Shown here piece after piece: positions 11,607 to 19,893 of a DNA stretch of 64,000 nt. The stretch is taken from positions 496,001 to 560,000 of the forward strand of contig NZ_JAGMTU010000001.1 in NCBI RefSeq assembly GCF_023703415.1. Direction: 5' to 3'. Every line of letters begins with the position of its first letter. Position 1 is the first letter of the stretch. The position numbers and the translations under genes were made by a program. The DNA is from Microbacterium sp. USTB-Y. GTDB lineage: Bacteria; Actinomycetota; Actinomycetes; Actinomycetales; Microbacteriaceae. A model generated the notes under the pieces. That model searched no databases, had not been told where the DNA came from, and saw only the letters and a program-made list of their open reading frames with translations.

Positions 11607-12185
11607 TCAGGCGCCGAGCAGCACCTGCCGCGCGGCCTCCGTGAGGATCCTGCGCTCGTTCGCGGAGCCCGCGACCGTGTTGTGCGCGGTCGAGTTCAGC
11701 AGGCCGAACACCGCGTGCATCGTCACCTGCCGATCGGCGGGGGCGACCTCGGGGCGGAGCCGCGCGACGACCTCGGACCACAGGGTCAGATACTGCCGCT
11801 GCAGTTTGCGCACCTGCCGGTTCGCCGCGGCCGGCAGCGTGCCCAGCTCGCGATCCTGCACCCGGATCACGTCCCGATGGGTCAGCGCGAACGTCAGGTG
11901 GAAGTCGATCAGCGCGTCGAGCAGCTCCCGATCGGATCCGGGCGTCGCCGCCAGGATGTCCTGCCCGCCCCGCAGGAGGAACTCGCTCGTCCCGAGCAGG
12001 ATCTCCTCGAGCATCGCGTCCTTGCTCGCGAAATGGCGGTAGAGCGCGGGGCCGCTGACCCCGACGGCGGTGCCGAGCTCGCCGATCGAGACCGCGTGGA
12101 AGCCGCGGTCCGCGAAGAGATGCGCCGCGGCATCGAGGAAGCGCTGCCGGGTACGCGCCTTCCCCTGCGCCCTTGCGGTGGTCAT
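11607..12185 (-). CDS. TetR-family regulator of branched-chain acyl-CoA catabolism
   Basis: A 192-aa TetR protein. Its helix-turn-helix lies at about residues 30-55 (SIGELGTAVGVSGPALYRHFASKDAML) and is followed by an all-helical effector domain. It is divergent from an acyl-CoA dehydrogenase gene; the 86-bp gap holds two copies of a 16-bp operator, and a third copy precedes accD1 at 3144. A repressor of leucine/isovalerate degradation released by an acyl-CoA is inferred, comparable in logic to LiuR/LiuQ regulators but not proven. TATCCT lies 6 nt before the ATG, suggesting a leaderless transcript. Confidence 0.85.
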   Translation of the reverse strand: MTTARAQGKARTRQRFLDAAAHLFADRGFHAVSIGELGTAVGVSGPALYRHFASKDAMLEEILLGTSEFLLRGGQDILAATPGSDRELLDALIDFHLTFALTHRDVIRVQDRELGTLPAAANRQVRKLQRQYLTLWSEVVARLRPEVAPADRQVTMHAVFGLLNSTAHNTVAGSANERRILTEAARQVLLGA

Positions 12186-12215
12186 CCGGCAAGGATATCG
12201 ATCCTGGACAGTCGA

Positions 12216-12231
12216 GTGAACGCCCGCTAAC
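12216..12231. promoter_or_regulatory. TetR operator O1
   Basis: GTGAACGCCCGCTAAC matches GTnAACGnnCGnTAAy. It lies between the divergent tetR and acyl-CoA dehydrogenase genes. Confidence 0.6.
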
Positions 12232-12240
12232 CTTTGTTTC

Positions 12241-12258
12241 AGTTATCGATCGTTCACT
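12241..12258. promoter_or_regulatory. TetR operator O2
   Basis: AGTTATCGATCGTTCACT is an imperfect palindrome. Read on the minus strand its core is GTGAACGATCGATAAC, the same 16-bp pattern as O1 and the accD1 site. It ends 14 bp before the dehydrogenase start, overlapping the expected promoter. Confidence 0.6.
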
Positions 12259-12271
12259 GAGGAGCGGATCC

Positions 12272-13429
12272 ATGTCCGAAGCGATCCCGTCGGAGCTTCC
12301 CGAGGAGTACCGCGAGCTCGCGGCGACCGTCCGCGACTTCGCCGAGCAGGTGGTGGCGCCGGTCTCGGCGCAGCACGACCGCGAGCACAGCTTCCCCTAC
12401 GAGGTCGTCGCCGGCATGGCCGAGATGGGCCTGTTCGGACTGCCCTTCCCCGAGGAGTACGGCGGCATGGGCGGCGACTACTTCGCCCTCTGCCTCGCGC
12501 TCGAGGAGCTCGCGAAGGTCGATCAGAGCGTCGCCATCACGCTCGAGGCAGGCGTCTCGCTCGGCGCCATGCCGATCTTCCGCTTCGGCACCGAGGAGCA
12601 GAAGCAGCGCTGGCTGCCCTCGCTCGCGGCCGGCACCGCCCTCGGCGCGTTCGGCCTGACCGAGCCCGACGCCGGCAGCGACGCGGGCCGCACGCGGACG
12701 ACCGCGCGACTCGACGGCCCGGAGTGGGTCGTCAACGGCTCGAAGCAGTTCATCACCAACTCGGGCACCGACATCACCGCGTTCGTCACGGTCACCGCGG
12801 TCACGGGCGAGACCGAGCGCGGCAAGGAGATCTCCACGATCATCGTGCCCTCGGGCACGCCGGGCTTCGATGTCGCCCCGCCCTATGACAAGGTCGGCTG
12901 GAACGCCTCGGACACGCACGCGCTCTCGTTCCAGGACGTGCGGGTGCCCGCGGAGAACCTGCTCGGCGAGCGCGGCCGCGGCTACGCCAACTTCCTGCGG
13001 ATCCTCGACGAGGGCCGGATCGCCATCGCCGCCCTCGCGGTCGGCGCGGCCCAGGGCTGCGTCGACGACGCGGTGCGCTACGCCAAGGAGCGTCAGGCGT
13101 TCGGCACGCACATCGGCGGTCACCAGGCGATCGCCTTCAAGATCGCCCGCATGGAGGCGCGCGCCCAGGTGGCCCGCCGCGCGTACTACCACGCGGCGGC
13201 GCTCCTGCTCGCCGGCAAGCCGTTCAAGCAGGAGGCCGCGATCGCGAAGCTCGTCGCCGGCGAGGCCGCGATGGACAACGCCCGCGACGCCACCCAGGTG
13301 TTCGGCGGCAACGGCTTCATGAACGAGTACCGGGTGGCCCGCCACTACCGCGACTCGAAGATCCTCGAAGTCGGCGAGGGCACGACCGAGGTGCAGCTCA
13401 TGCTCATCGCCCGCAGCCTCGGACTCTGA
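12272..13429 (+). CDS. Acyl-CoA dehydrogenase (isovaleryl-/short branched-chain type, FadE19-like)
   Basis: A 385-aa flavoprotein. It has the N-terminal helical domain, the middle beta domain with AFGLTEPDAGSDAG and FITNSGTD, and the C-terminal domain with RQAFGTHIGGHQAIAFKIA, TQVFGGNGFMNEY and VGEGTTEVQ, whose Glu is the catalytic base. It would oxidise an acyl-CoA to the 2-enoyl-CoA with FAD and pass electrons to ETF. Control by the same operator as the carboxylase operon suggests isovaleryl-CoA, giving 3-methylcrotonyl-CoA, the carboxylase substrate. GAGGAG precedes the ATG. A strong hairpin follows at 13447. Confidence 0.92.
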   Translation: MSEAIPSELPEEYRELAATVRDFAEQVVAPVSAQHDREHSFPYEVVAGMAEMGLFGLPFPEEYGGMGGDYFALCLALEELAKVDQSVAITLEAGVSLGAMPIFRFGTEEQKQRWLPSLAAGTALGAFGLTEPDAGSDAGRTRTTARLDGPEWVVNGSKQFITNSGTDITAFVTVTAVTGETERGKEISTIIVPSGTPGFDVAPPYDKVGWNASDTHALSFQDVRVPAENLLGERGRGYANFLRILDEGRIAIAALAVGAAQGCVDDAVRYAKERQAFGTHIGGHQAIAFKIARMEARAQVARRAYYHAAALLLAGKPFKQEAAIAKLVAGEAAMDNARDATQVFGGNGFMNEYRVARHYRDSKILEVGEGTTEVQLMLIARSLGL

Positions 13430-13446
13430 CACCGAGAGGATAGTTC

Positions 13447-13464
13447 CTGCCCGAATTCGGGCAG
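13447..13464. terminator. Perfect 18-bp palindrome between the dehydrogenase and an orphan gene
   Basis: CTGCCCGAATTCGGGCAG is a perfect palindrome followed by ATTCTT, fitting an intrinsic terminator for the dehydrogenase gene. It ends only 4 bp before the -35 box of the next promoter, so it could also be an operator for the downstream orphan. Confidence 0.5.
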
Positions 13465-13468
13465 ATTC

Positions 13469-13497
13469 TTGTCGTTCCGGCTCCGGATCCGCATACT
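13469..13497 (+). promoter_or_regulatory. SigA-type promoter of the 86-aa orphan gene
   Basis: TTGTCG, a 17-bp spacer and CATACT. The -10 box ends 6 nt before the ATG at 13504, so the transcript is probably leaderless. Confidence 0.5.
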
Positions 13498-13503
13498 CGT
13501 GAC

Positions 13504-13764
13504 ATGACCGACGATGACCTGATCCAGCGGATCGCGGCATCGACCGGTCTGCCGGCGAGCGTCGCCGCGCGGGTCGTCGACGACGTGCTCGCCTGGTACG
13601 ACGAGACCGTCGAAGCCTTCGTGCGGCGCCGCCACGCCGAGCTCCAGCTCTACGGCACGCGCAACGCGGAGGCCTTCGCCCTCATCGCCGCGGAGCTGCG
13701 CGACCGTCGCGTCGCGGCTCCGGAGCTCTCCGAGCGGCAGCTGCGCCGCATCGTCTACGGCTGA
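13504..13764 (+). CDS. Small conserved-looking helical protein of unknown function
   Basis: I do not recognise this 86-aa protein. It is charged, soluble and predicted mostly helical (DDLIQRIAASTGLPASVAARVVDDV, then a basic/aromatic middle and EAFALIAAELRDRR). No cysteines, signal or membrane span are visible. The N-terminal part resembles the first helices of small HU-like or helix-hairpin DNA-binding proteins, but too weakly to assign. It has its own promoter and the GC-rich codon use of the neighbours. It ends 40 bp before glmS, so the promoter may also serve glmS; a role linked to amino-sugar supply is speculative. Confidence 0.6.
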   Translation: MTDDDLIQRIAASTGLPASVAARVVDDVLAWYDETVEAFVRRRHAELQLYGTRNAEAFALIAAELRDRRVAAPELSERQLRRIVYG

Positions 13765-13804
13765 GCGCGTCCCCGTCCCCTTCCCCCTCCTGAGGAGCTC
13801 CATC

Positions 13805-15625
13805 ATGTGCGGAATCGTCGGATACATCGGCCACCAGGCCGCCGCGCCCGTCCTCGTCGAAGGCCTCACGCGCCTCGAGTACCGCGGCTACGACTCGGCC
13901 GGCATCGCCGTGCTCGGGAGCAAGGGCACCACCTCGGTGCGCCGGGTCGGCCGGGTGCGCGAGCTCGAGGCCGCGCTCCCCAAGCGCCTCACCGGCACCG
14001 CGGGCATCGGTCACACCCGCTGGGCGACGCACGGCCCCGCGGTCGAGCGGAACGCGCACCCGCAGCGCAGCCAGGACGGCCGGATCAGCGTGGTGCACAA
14101 CGGCATCGTCGACAACGCGGCAGCCCTGCGCGCCCAGCTCGCGCAGTCCGGCGTCGAGCTGAGCAGCGACACCGACACCGAGGTCATCGCCCACCTCATC
14201 GCGCAGTCCGACGCGCCGACCCTCGAGGAGGCCGTGCTCGCGGCCCTCGCCCGGATCACCGGCACCTACGCCCTCGCGGTGCTGGACGAGCAGCACCCGG
14301 AGCGGATCGTCCTCGCCCGCAGCGGATCCCCGCTGATCATCGGCATCGGTGACAAGGAGATGCTCGTGGCCAGCGACGTGGCCGCCCTCGTGCGGCACAC
14401 CAACCAGGTCGTGCACCTCAACGACGGCGAGCTGGCGACCGTGACGGCGACCGGATTCCGGACCTTCGACCGCGGCAACAGCCCGACCAGCTCGGAGCCG
14501 GTCGAGATCAGCGTCGCCGCCGAGGACCTCGAGCTCAGCGGCTACCAGCACTACATGCTCAAGGAGATCCACGAGCAGCCCGAGGCCGCCGCCACCGTGC
14601 TGCGCGGCCGGCTGGACGAGAAGTTCGCCACCGCCCGCCTGGACGGCCTGGGACTCGACCCGCGGGAGCTGCGCGGCTTCCGCCGGATCAAGATCCTCGG
14701 CTGCGGATCCGCGTACTACGTGGGCCAGCTGGGCGCCCAGCTCATCGAGGACCTCGCGCGCATCCCGGCCGACGCGGAGGCCGCGTCGGAGTTCCGGTAC
14801 CGCCAGCCGATCATCGAGTCGGACACGCTCTACGTCGCGGTGAGCCAGAGCGGCGAGACCGCCGACACGGCCTTCGCCGTCGAGGAGATCAAGCGCAAGG
14901 GCGGACGCGTGATCGGCGTGGTCAACGTCGTGGGCTCGACCATCGCCCGCACGGTCGACGGCGGCATCTACCTGCACGCGGGACCGGAGATCTCCGTCGC
15001 CTCGACCAAGGCGCTCACGAACATGGCGCTGTCCTTCGCGCTGCTCGCGCTGCACCTGGGACGGCTCCACGATCTCTCCCACGCGGACGGCCAGCGCATC
15101 CTGCGCGGCCTGCAGCGCATCCCGGAGCAGATCCGGGAGATCCTCGACGGCGCCGAGCGGATCTCCGTCGTCGCCGAAGAGGTCGCGAAGGCGCAGAGCG
15201 CGTTCTACATCGGCCGCGTGCGGGGGTTCCCGGTCGCGCGGGAGGGCGCGCAGAAGCTCAAGGAGATCAGCTACATCCACGCGGAGGCGTATCAGGCGAG
15301 CGAGCTCAAGCACGGCCCGCTCGCCCTCATCGACCCGCACATGCCGACGGTCGCGGTAATCCCGGAGGACGAGCTGACCGACCGCAACCTCGCCGCCGCC
15401 GAGCAGATCCTCGCGCGCAAGGGGCCGCTCATCGCGATCACGCACCCGGGTGTCGATCTCGCGCACCTCGACGTGCGCACGATCGTCGTGCCGAAGAACG
15501 AGCCCGAGCTGGATCCGATCCTGCTGACCGTCCCGACCCAGCTGCTCGCCTACCACGCCGCGGTGCTGCTGGGGCACGACGTCGACAAGCCGCGCAACCT
15601 CGCGAAGTCGGTCACCGTGGAGTGA
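13805..15625 (+). CDS. glmS: Glutamine--fructose-6-phosphate aminotransferase (isomerizing)
   Basis: A 606-aa enzyme making glucosamine-6-phosphate from fructose-6-phosphate and glutamine, the first step towards UDP-GlcNAc and peptidoglycan. The N-terminal Ntn glutaminase begins MCGIVGYIG with Cys2 as nucleophile and contains LEYRGYDSAGIAV, GHTRWATHG and NGIVDN. Two SIS sugar-isomerase domains follow (GCGSAYYVG, SQSGETADT, SVASTKAL; then YIHAEAYQASELKHGPLALI), and the protein ends KSVTVE as expected. Length is standard. AGGAG precedes the ATG. No glmS ribozyme is visible upstream. Confidence 0.97.
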   Translation: MCGIVGYIGHQAAAPVLVEGLTRLEYRGYDSAGIAVLGSKGTTSVRRVGRVRELEAALPKRLTGTAGIGHTRWATHGPAVERNAHPQRSQDGRISVVHNGIVDNAAALRAQLAQSGVELSSDTDTEVIAHLIAQSDAPTLEEAVLAALARITGTYALAVLDEQHPERIVLARSGSPLIIGIGDKEMLVASDVAALVRHTNQVVHLNDGELATVTATGFRTFDRGNSPTSSEPVEISVAAEDLELSGYQHYMLKEIHEQPEAAATVLRGRLDEKFATARLDGLGLDPRELRGFRRIKILGCGSAYYVGQLGAQLIEDLARIPADAEAASEFRYRQPIIESDTLYVAVSQSGETADTAFAVEEIKRKGGRVIGVVNVVGSTIARTVDGGIYLHAGPEISVASTKALTNMALSFALLALHLGRLHDLSHADGQRILRGLQRIPEQIREILDGAERISVVAEEVAKAQSAFYIGRVRGFPVAREGAQKLKEISYIHAEAYQASELKHGPLALIDPHMPTVAVIPEDELTDRNLAAAEQILARKGPLIAITHPGVDLAHLDVRTIVVPKNEPELDPILLTVPTQLLAYHAAVLLGHDVDKPRNLAKSVTVE

Positions 15626-15695
15626 GCCCGGGTCGCTGCGCGAGCGCACCACCCCGAGGGAACCGCGCCGGCGCGCGCGGAGGGACAATGGATCC

Positions 15696-16850
15696 ATGAG
15701 CAGCAGAGACGCGGTCATCGTCGCCGCGCGCCGCACCGCGGTCGGGATCGGCAAGCCCGAGCGCGGGGTCTTCAGCGGCGTGCACCCGGTCGACCTCTCC
15801 ACCCACCCGATCCGTGCGGTGCTCGCCGAGACCGGAGTGGATCCGGATCTCGTCGACGACGTGATCTGGGGCTGCGTGTCGCAGGTCGGGGAGCAGTCCT
15901 TCAACGTGGGGCGCAACGCCGCCCTCGCCGCAGGATTGCCCGAGCAGGTGCCGGGAATGACCATCGACCGGCAGTGCGGCTCGTCGCAGCAGGCGATCCA
16001 GAGCGCCGCCGCCGCGATCATCGCCGGCTACGCCGACATCGTGGTCGCGGGTGGCGTCGAGGTCATGTCCCGCGTGCCGATGTTCTCCAGCGTCGTGGGT
16101 CAGGACCCCTACGGTCCGCTCATGCACGAGCGCTATCCGGATCTGGGCAACCAGGGTGTGGGGGCCGAGCTCATCGCGCAGAAGTGGGGCCTCACGCGCA
16201 CCGACCTCGACGAGTTCTCGGTGCGCTCGCACCAGCGGGCGGCGGCGGCGACCGCTGCCGGACTGTTCGCGGACGAGATCGTCCCCGTGGAGACGGCCAC
16301 GGGAATGGTCACGACCGATCAGGGCATCCGCGCCGACTCCTCGGTCGAACGGCTGGCGACGCTCCCGACGCCGTTCCTCGAGGGCGGGGTGGTGACCGCC
16401 GGCAGCGCCTCGCAGATCTCCGACGGCGCGGCCGCCGTGCTCATGATGACGAGCGCCCGCGCCGCCGAGCTCGGGCTGGTCCCCCTCGCCCGCGTGCACA
16501 GCGTCGCGGTCGTCGGATCGGATCCGATCCTCATGCTCACCGGGCCCATCCCGGCGACGGCGAAGGTGCTCGAGCGGGCGGGCCTCGGCATCGGCGACAT
16601 CGGCGCCTTCGAGGTGAACGAGGCCTTCGCCCCGGTCGTGCTCGCCTGGCTCGAGGAGACCGGAGCGGATCCCGCCCTCGTCAACCCGCGCGGCGGGGCG
16701 ATCGCCCTCGGGCACCCCCTCGGCGGATCCGGCGCGCGCCTCGCGACGACCCTGCTGCACCACATGCGCCAGAGCGGGATCCGCTACGGCCTGCAGACGA
16801 TGTGCGAGGGCGGCGGTATGGCGAACGCGACGGTGTACGAACTGGTCTGA
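15696..16850 (+). CDS. Acetyl-CoA C-acyltransferase (thiolase)
   Basis: A 384-aa thiolase. It has the acylated cysteine C94 in DRQCGSSQQA, the AGGVEVMSRVPM block, the GHPLGGSGAR motif carrying the active His, and the second cysteine in MCEGGGMAN near the C-terminus. It would cleave 3-ketoacyl-CoA with CoA (beta-oxidation direction) or condense acetyl-CoA; the sequence favours a FadA-like degradative thiolase. It is monocistronic. GACAAT sits 6 nt before the ATG with GGATCC between them, so the message is likely leaderless. It converges on sbcC with only 19 bp between stop codons. Confidence 0.92.
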   Translation: MSSRDAVIVAARRTAVGIGKPERGVFSGVHPVDLSTHPIRAVLAETGVDPDLVDDVIWGCVSQVGEQSFNVGRNAALAAGLPEQVPGMTIDRQCGSSQQAIQSAAAAIIAGYADIVVAGGVEVMSRVPMFSSVVGQDPYGPLMHERYPDLGNQGVGAELIAQKWGLTRTDLDEFSVRSHQRAAAATAAGLFADEIVPVETATGMVTTDQGIRADSSVERLATLPTPFLEGGVVTAGSASQISDGAAAVLMMTSARAAELGLVPLARVHSVAVVGSDPILMLTGPIPATAKVLERAGLGIGDIGAFEVNEAFAPVVLAWLEETGADPALVNPRGGAIALGHPLGGSGARLATTLLHHMRQSGIRYGLQTMCEGGGMANATVYELV

Positions 16851-16869
16851 GCGGCAGGTACGCGGCGGC

Positions 16870-19800
16870 TCAGGACTCGATCACGCTCGGCCCGTCGGGG
16901 GTCGTGCGGACGGTGATCTGCGCCGGGATCTGCTCCTGCATCGCCTCGACGTGGCTGATGACGCCGACCGTGCGGCCACCCGCGCGCAGCTCGTCGAGCG
17001 TGCGCATGGCCACGTCGAGCGTCTCCCCGTCGAGGGATCCGAAGCCCTCGTCGATGAACAGGGTGTCAAGCTGGATGCCGCCCGCACGGGCGGTGACGAC
17101 CTCCGCCAGCCCGAGGGCGAGGGCGAGCGAGCCGAGGAACGTCTCGCCGCCGGAGAGCGACTGGGCGGGCCGGGTCTGGCCGGTGAACGCGTCGAACACC
17201 ACGATGCCGAGGCCGGATGCGGCGCCGCGCGCGGCGCGGGCGTCGCTGTGCTGCAGCTGGTAGCGCCCGGAGGACATGTCCGCGAGGCGCAGATTCGCGG
17301 CCGCGACGATCTCCTCGAGCTCGGCGGCGAGCACGAAGGTCTCCAGGTTCATCCGATACGTGTTTGCCCCGCGACCGGCGACGGCGTCTGCGAGCTGCTG
17401 CAGGACCTCGTGCTCCTGCGCCGCTGCGGCGCCGCGCGCGTGCTCGGCCGCGGCGGACTCGATCAGGGATCCGAGCTGTGCGGCGGTGACGCGGGATCTG
17501 CTCGCCTCATCCACCGCCGTCGTCCAGGCCGCGCGCGCCTCGGCCTCTGCGCGCTCGTACGGCGCGAGGTCGATCGGCTCGTCGGGAAGAGTGCGCAGCT
17601 CCAGGTCGAGCAGGATCGCCCGCTCCTTCGTGCGCTCGGCCGCGTGCGCCGTGATCCGCTCCTCGAGCGCGGCCTGATCCGCGGGGCTGCGCAGCGCGGC
17701 TCCGACGGCCGTCGCGTCGTCGAAGGGCGACGCGATCAACGCCTCCTGCTGCTCGGCACGCGCGACCGAGGCCGCCTCGGACCGGGATTCGCGCTCCGCG
17801 ATCGCCGCCGCGAGCGCCTGCGCGGCGGCGATGCGGACGGCCGCGTCGTCGAGCCGCGCGGCGACGGTGGTGAAGGCGCCCCGCGCCTGTGCGACGGACT
17901 CCTGGGCGGAGGCGAGCACCTGACGGGCAAGGGCGAGGCGCTCATTCGCCTCCGCGTGACGGGCGGACAGCCCGGCGATCGTCGTCTCGAGGCGGTCGGC
18001 AGAGCTCCGCAGCTCGACGAGGCGCTGGTCCGCGTCCGCACGGGCCGTCTCCGCGGCAGCGGCGGCATCCCGCTCCGCGCGCGCCGCCGCGAGCTCGGAC
18101 TCCGCCGTCTCCACCGTGCGCCCGTCGGCGCGTACGGTGGCGGCGGCCAGGTCGGCGTCCCGTGCGGCCAGCGCCTTCGTGGCCGCGCGCACGAGCTCGG
18201 CGGCGCGCTCCCGCGCTTCCGTGGCCTCGGCGACGTCGCCCTGCGAGACCGGATCCGCGTGCACGGCCGGGGCCGGGTGCTCCGTGGATCCGCAGACGCT
18301 GCAGGCCTCGCCCGGGCGCAGAGCCTCGGCGAGCTCCCCCGCCATCCCCGCATCGCGACGGCGCCGCAGGTCCGCGGCGTGCGCGAAGGCGGCTGCGGCC
18401 TCCTGCTCACGATCGGCGACGGTCCGCTCCGCGTCGTTCCGCGCCTCGGTGAGCGCGGCGACGTCCCGGGCGCCCTGCAGTCGGGCTTCGGCCTGTGCCA
18501 CCACGGCATCGAGGTCGGCCCGGCGGTCGGCCCGCCGCCGCAGGGCGTCGCGCTCCGCGGTCAGCGCCTCGATCGCCTCGGGCAGCGCCGCGCGTTCCCG
18601 ATCGCGGAGCTCCTGCTCCCCGGCGATCGCCTCGGCCTCGCGTGCCCCGGCCGTCACCGCGGCCTCGTGCGCATCGAGCTGCGCCTCCGCCTCGGCCGCC
18701 TGCTGCCAGGCGCCGCTGGATCGGGTGAGGTCGGAGGCCCAGGTGCGCAGCGCATCCGCGGCGGAGCCGTCCGGCGCCTCGGCATCGGCCGCGGTGCACG
18801 CCCGCCAGGAGTCGCGGGCCGCGGCCTCCGCGGCGGTCGCAGCGGCCGAGGCGGCGGCGGTGCGCTCCGCCGCGCTCAGCACAGGGCGCAGCGCCTCCGC
18901 AGCCCGGGCGTCGTCGAGCGTGCGCCGATCCGCGGCGATCCGGTCGGCGGCGGCGTCGAGCACGACGAGCGCGGCGCGGGCACGATCCCGCTCCGTCTGC
19001 GCCTGCTTCTCCTCACGGGCCGAGGCGAGCGCGGCGGTCGCCGCGCGGTGGGCGGCCTCGGCGAGGTCGCGCTCCTGACGGCGCTGCTCCTCGCGGTAGT
19101 CGGCCCGCGCCCTGGCCCGGCCCAGGGCCTCCAGCCGCTCGTCGAGCGAGGAGGCCGCAGACTCGCCCCCCGGAGGGTCCGCTTCCCCCTCGAGGCCGCT
19201 CTGATCGGCGCCCTGCAGCCCGTTCTCCGCGACGAGCTTCTCGGCCTGCTCGACGCGAGCGCTCACGCTCGCCCGACCCGCGCCGAGCGCCTGCTCCGAC
19301 GCGCGACGGCGGTCGTCGAAACGATTCTGATAGTCCTCGAACCGGCCGGTGCCGAAGAGACGCCGCAGCAGCGACTGGCGTTCCCGGCTGTCGGCGAGCA
19401 GGAACCGCGCGAACCGCCCCTGCGCGAGCAGGATCACCTGGAGGAACTGCTGGAGGTTCAGCTGCAGGATCTCGTCGAGCGCGTGCGCGACGTCGACCTC
19501 GCGCGCGGCCCGGCCGATCCACTCCCCGCCGACGAGCTCGTCGAGCGCCACCGCCGACGCCTGTTTGGTCAGACCGCCGCCGCGCTTGGCGGGGCGCTGG
19601 TACTCGGGCGAGCGCGTGACCCGGTATCGGCCGGAGACGGTGCTGAACTCCACGACGACCTCGGTCGGATCCGCGGGTTCGCAGTGATCGCTGCGCAGGC
19701 GCTTCTCACCGCCCTCGTAGCGGGGCACGTTGCCGTAGAGACCGAAGCAGACCGCATCGAGGATGCTCGACTTGCCCGCCCCCGTGCGACCGCCGATCAG

Positions 19801-19893
19801 GAAGACGCCGTCCGCGGCGAACGCGTCGAAGTCGATCGTCTGACGCCGCAGGAACGGGCCGAAGCCCTCGATCTCGAGACGATGCAGCTGCAC
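16870..19893 (-). CDS. sbcC: Exonuclease subunit SbcC (Rad50-like SMC ATPase)
   Basis: A 1007-aa SMC-like ATPase. The N-terminal Walker A is GGRTGAGKSSILDAV (about residues 34-48). Long Ala/Arg/Glu-rich coiled coils are split by a zinc hook CSVC. The C-terminal signature is SLSGGETFLGSLALALGLAE, and Walker B with D-loop is DTLFIDEGFGSLD. With SbcD it forms the Mre11-Rad50-type nuclease that opens hairpins and double-strand ends. The start is a GTG (VQLHRLEIEGFGPF) whose first base is the last base of the sbcD TAG. An upstream extension of the frame would lie inside sbcD and was not used. Confidence 0.95.
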   Translation of the reverse strand: MQLHRLEIEGFGPFLRRQTIDFDAFAADGVFLIGGRTGAGKSSILDAVCFGLYGNVPRYEGGEKRLRSDHCEPADPTEVVVEFSTVSGRYRVTRSPEYQRPAKRGGGLTKQASAVALDELVGGEWIGRAAREVDVAHALDEILQLNLQQFLQVILLAQGRFARFLLADSRERQSLLRRLFGTGRFEDYQNRFDDRRRASEQALGAGRASVSARVEQAEKLVAENGLQGADQSGLEGEADPPGGESAASSLDERLEALGRARARADYREEQRRQERDLAEAAHRAATAALASAREEKQAQTERDRARAALVVLDAAADRIAADRRTLDDARAAEALRPVLSAAERTAAASAAATAAEAAARDSWRACTAADAEAPDGSAADALRTWASDLTRSSGAWQQAAEAEAQLDAHEAAVTAGAREAEAIAGEQELRDRERAALPEAIEALTAERDALRRRADRRADLDAVVAQAEARLQGARDVAALTEARNDAERTVADREQEAAAAFAHAADLRRRRDAGMAGELAEALRPGEACSVCGSTEHPAPAVHADPVSQGDVAEATEARERAAELVRAATKALAARDADLAAATVRADGRTVETAESELAAARAERDAAAAAETARADADQRLVELRSSADRLETTIAGLSARHAEANERLALARQVLASAQESVAQARGAFTTVAARLDDAAVRIAAAQALAAAIAERESRSEAASVARAEQQEALIASPFDDATAVGAALRSPADQAALEERITAHAAERTKERAILLDLELRTLPDEPIDLAPYERAEAEARAAWTTAVDEASRSRVTAAQLGSLIESAAAEHARGAAAAQEHEVLQQLADAVAGRGANTYRMNLETFVLAAELEEIVAAANLRLADMSSGRYQLQHSDARAARGAASGLGIVVFDAFTGQTRPAQSLSGGETFLGSLALALGLAEVVTARAGGIQLDTLFIDEGFGSLDGETLDVAMRTLDELRAGGRTVGVISHVEAMQEQIPAQITVRTTPDGPSVIES

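Noticed and set aside
13765..13804. glmS ribozyme or riboswitch
   Set aside because: Only 40 bp separate the orphan gene and glmS, too short for the ribozyme, and the sequence is a C-rich stretch with an AGGAG site.
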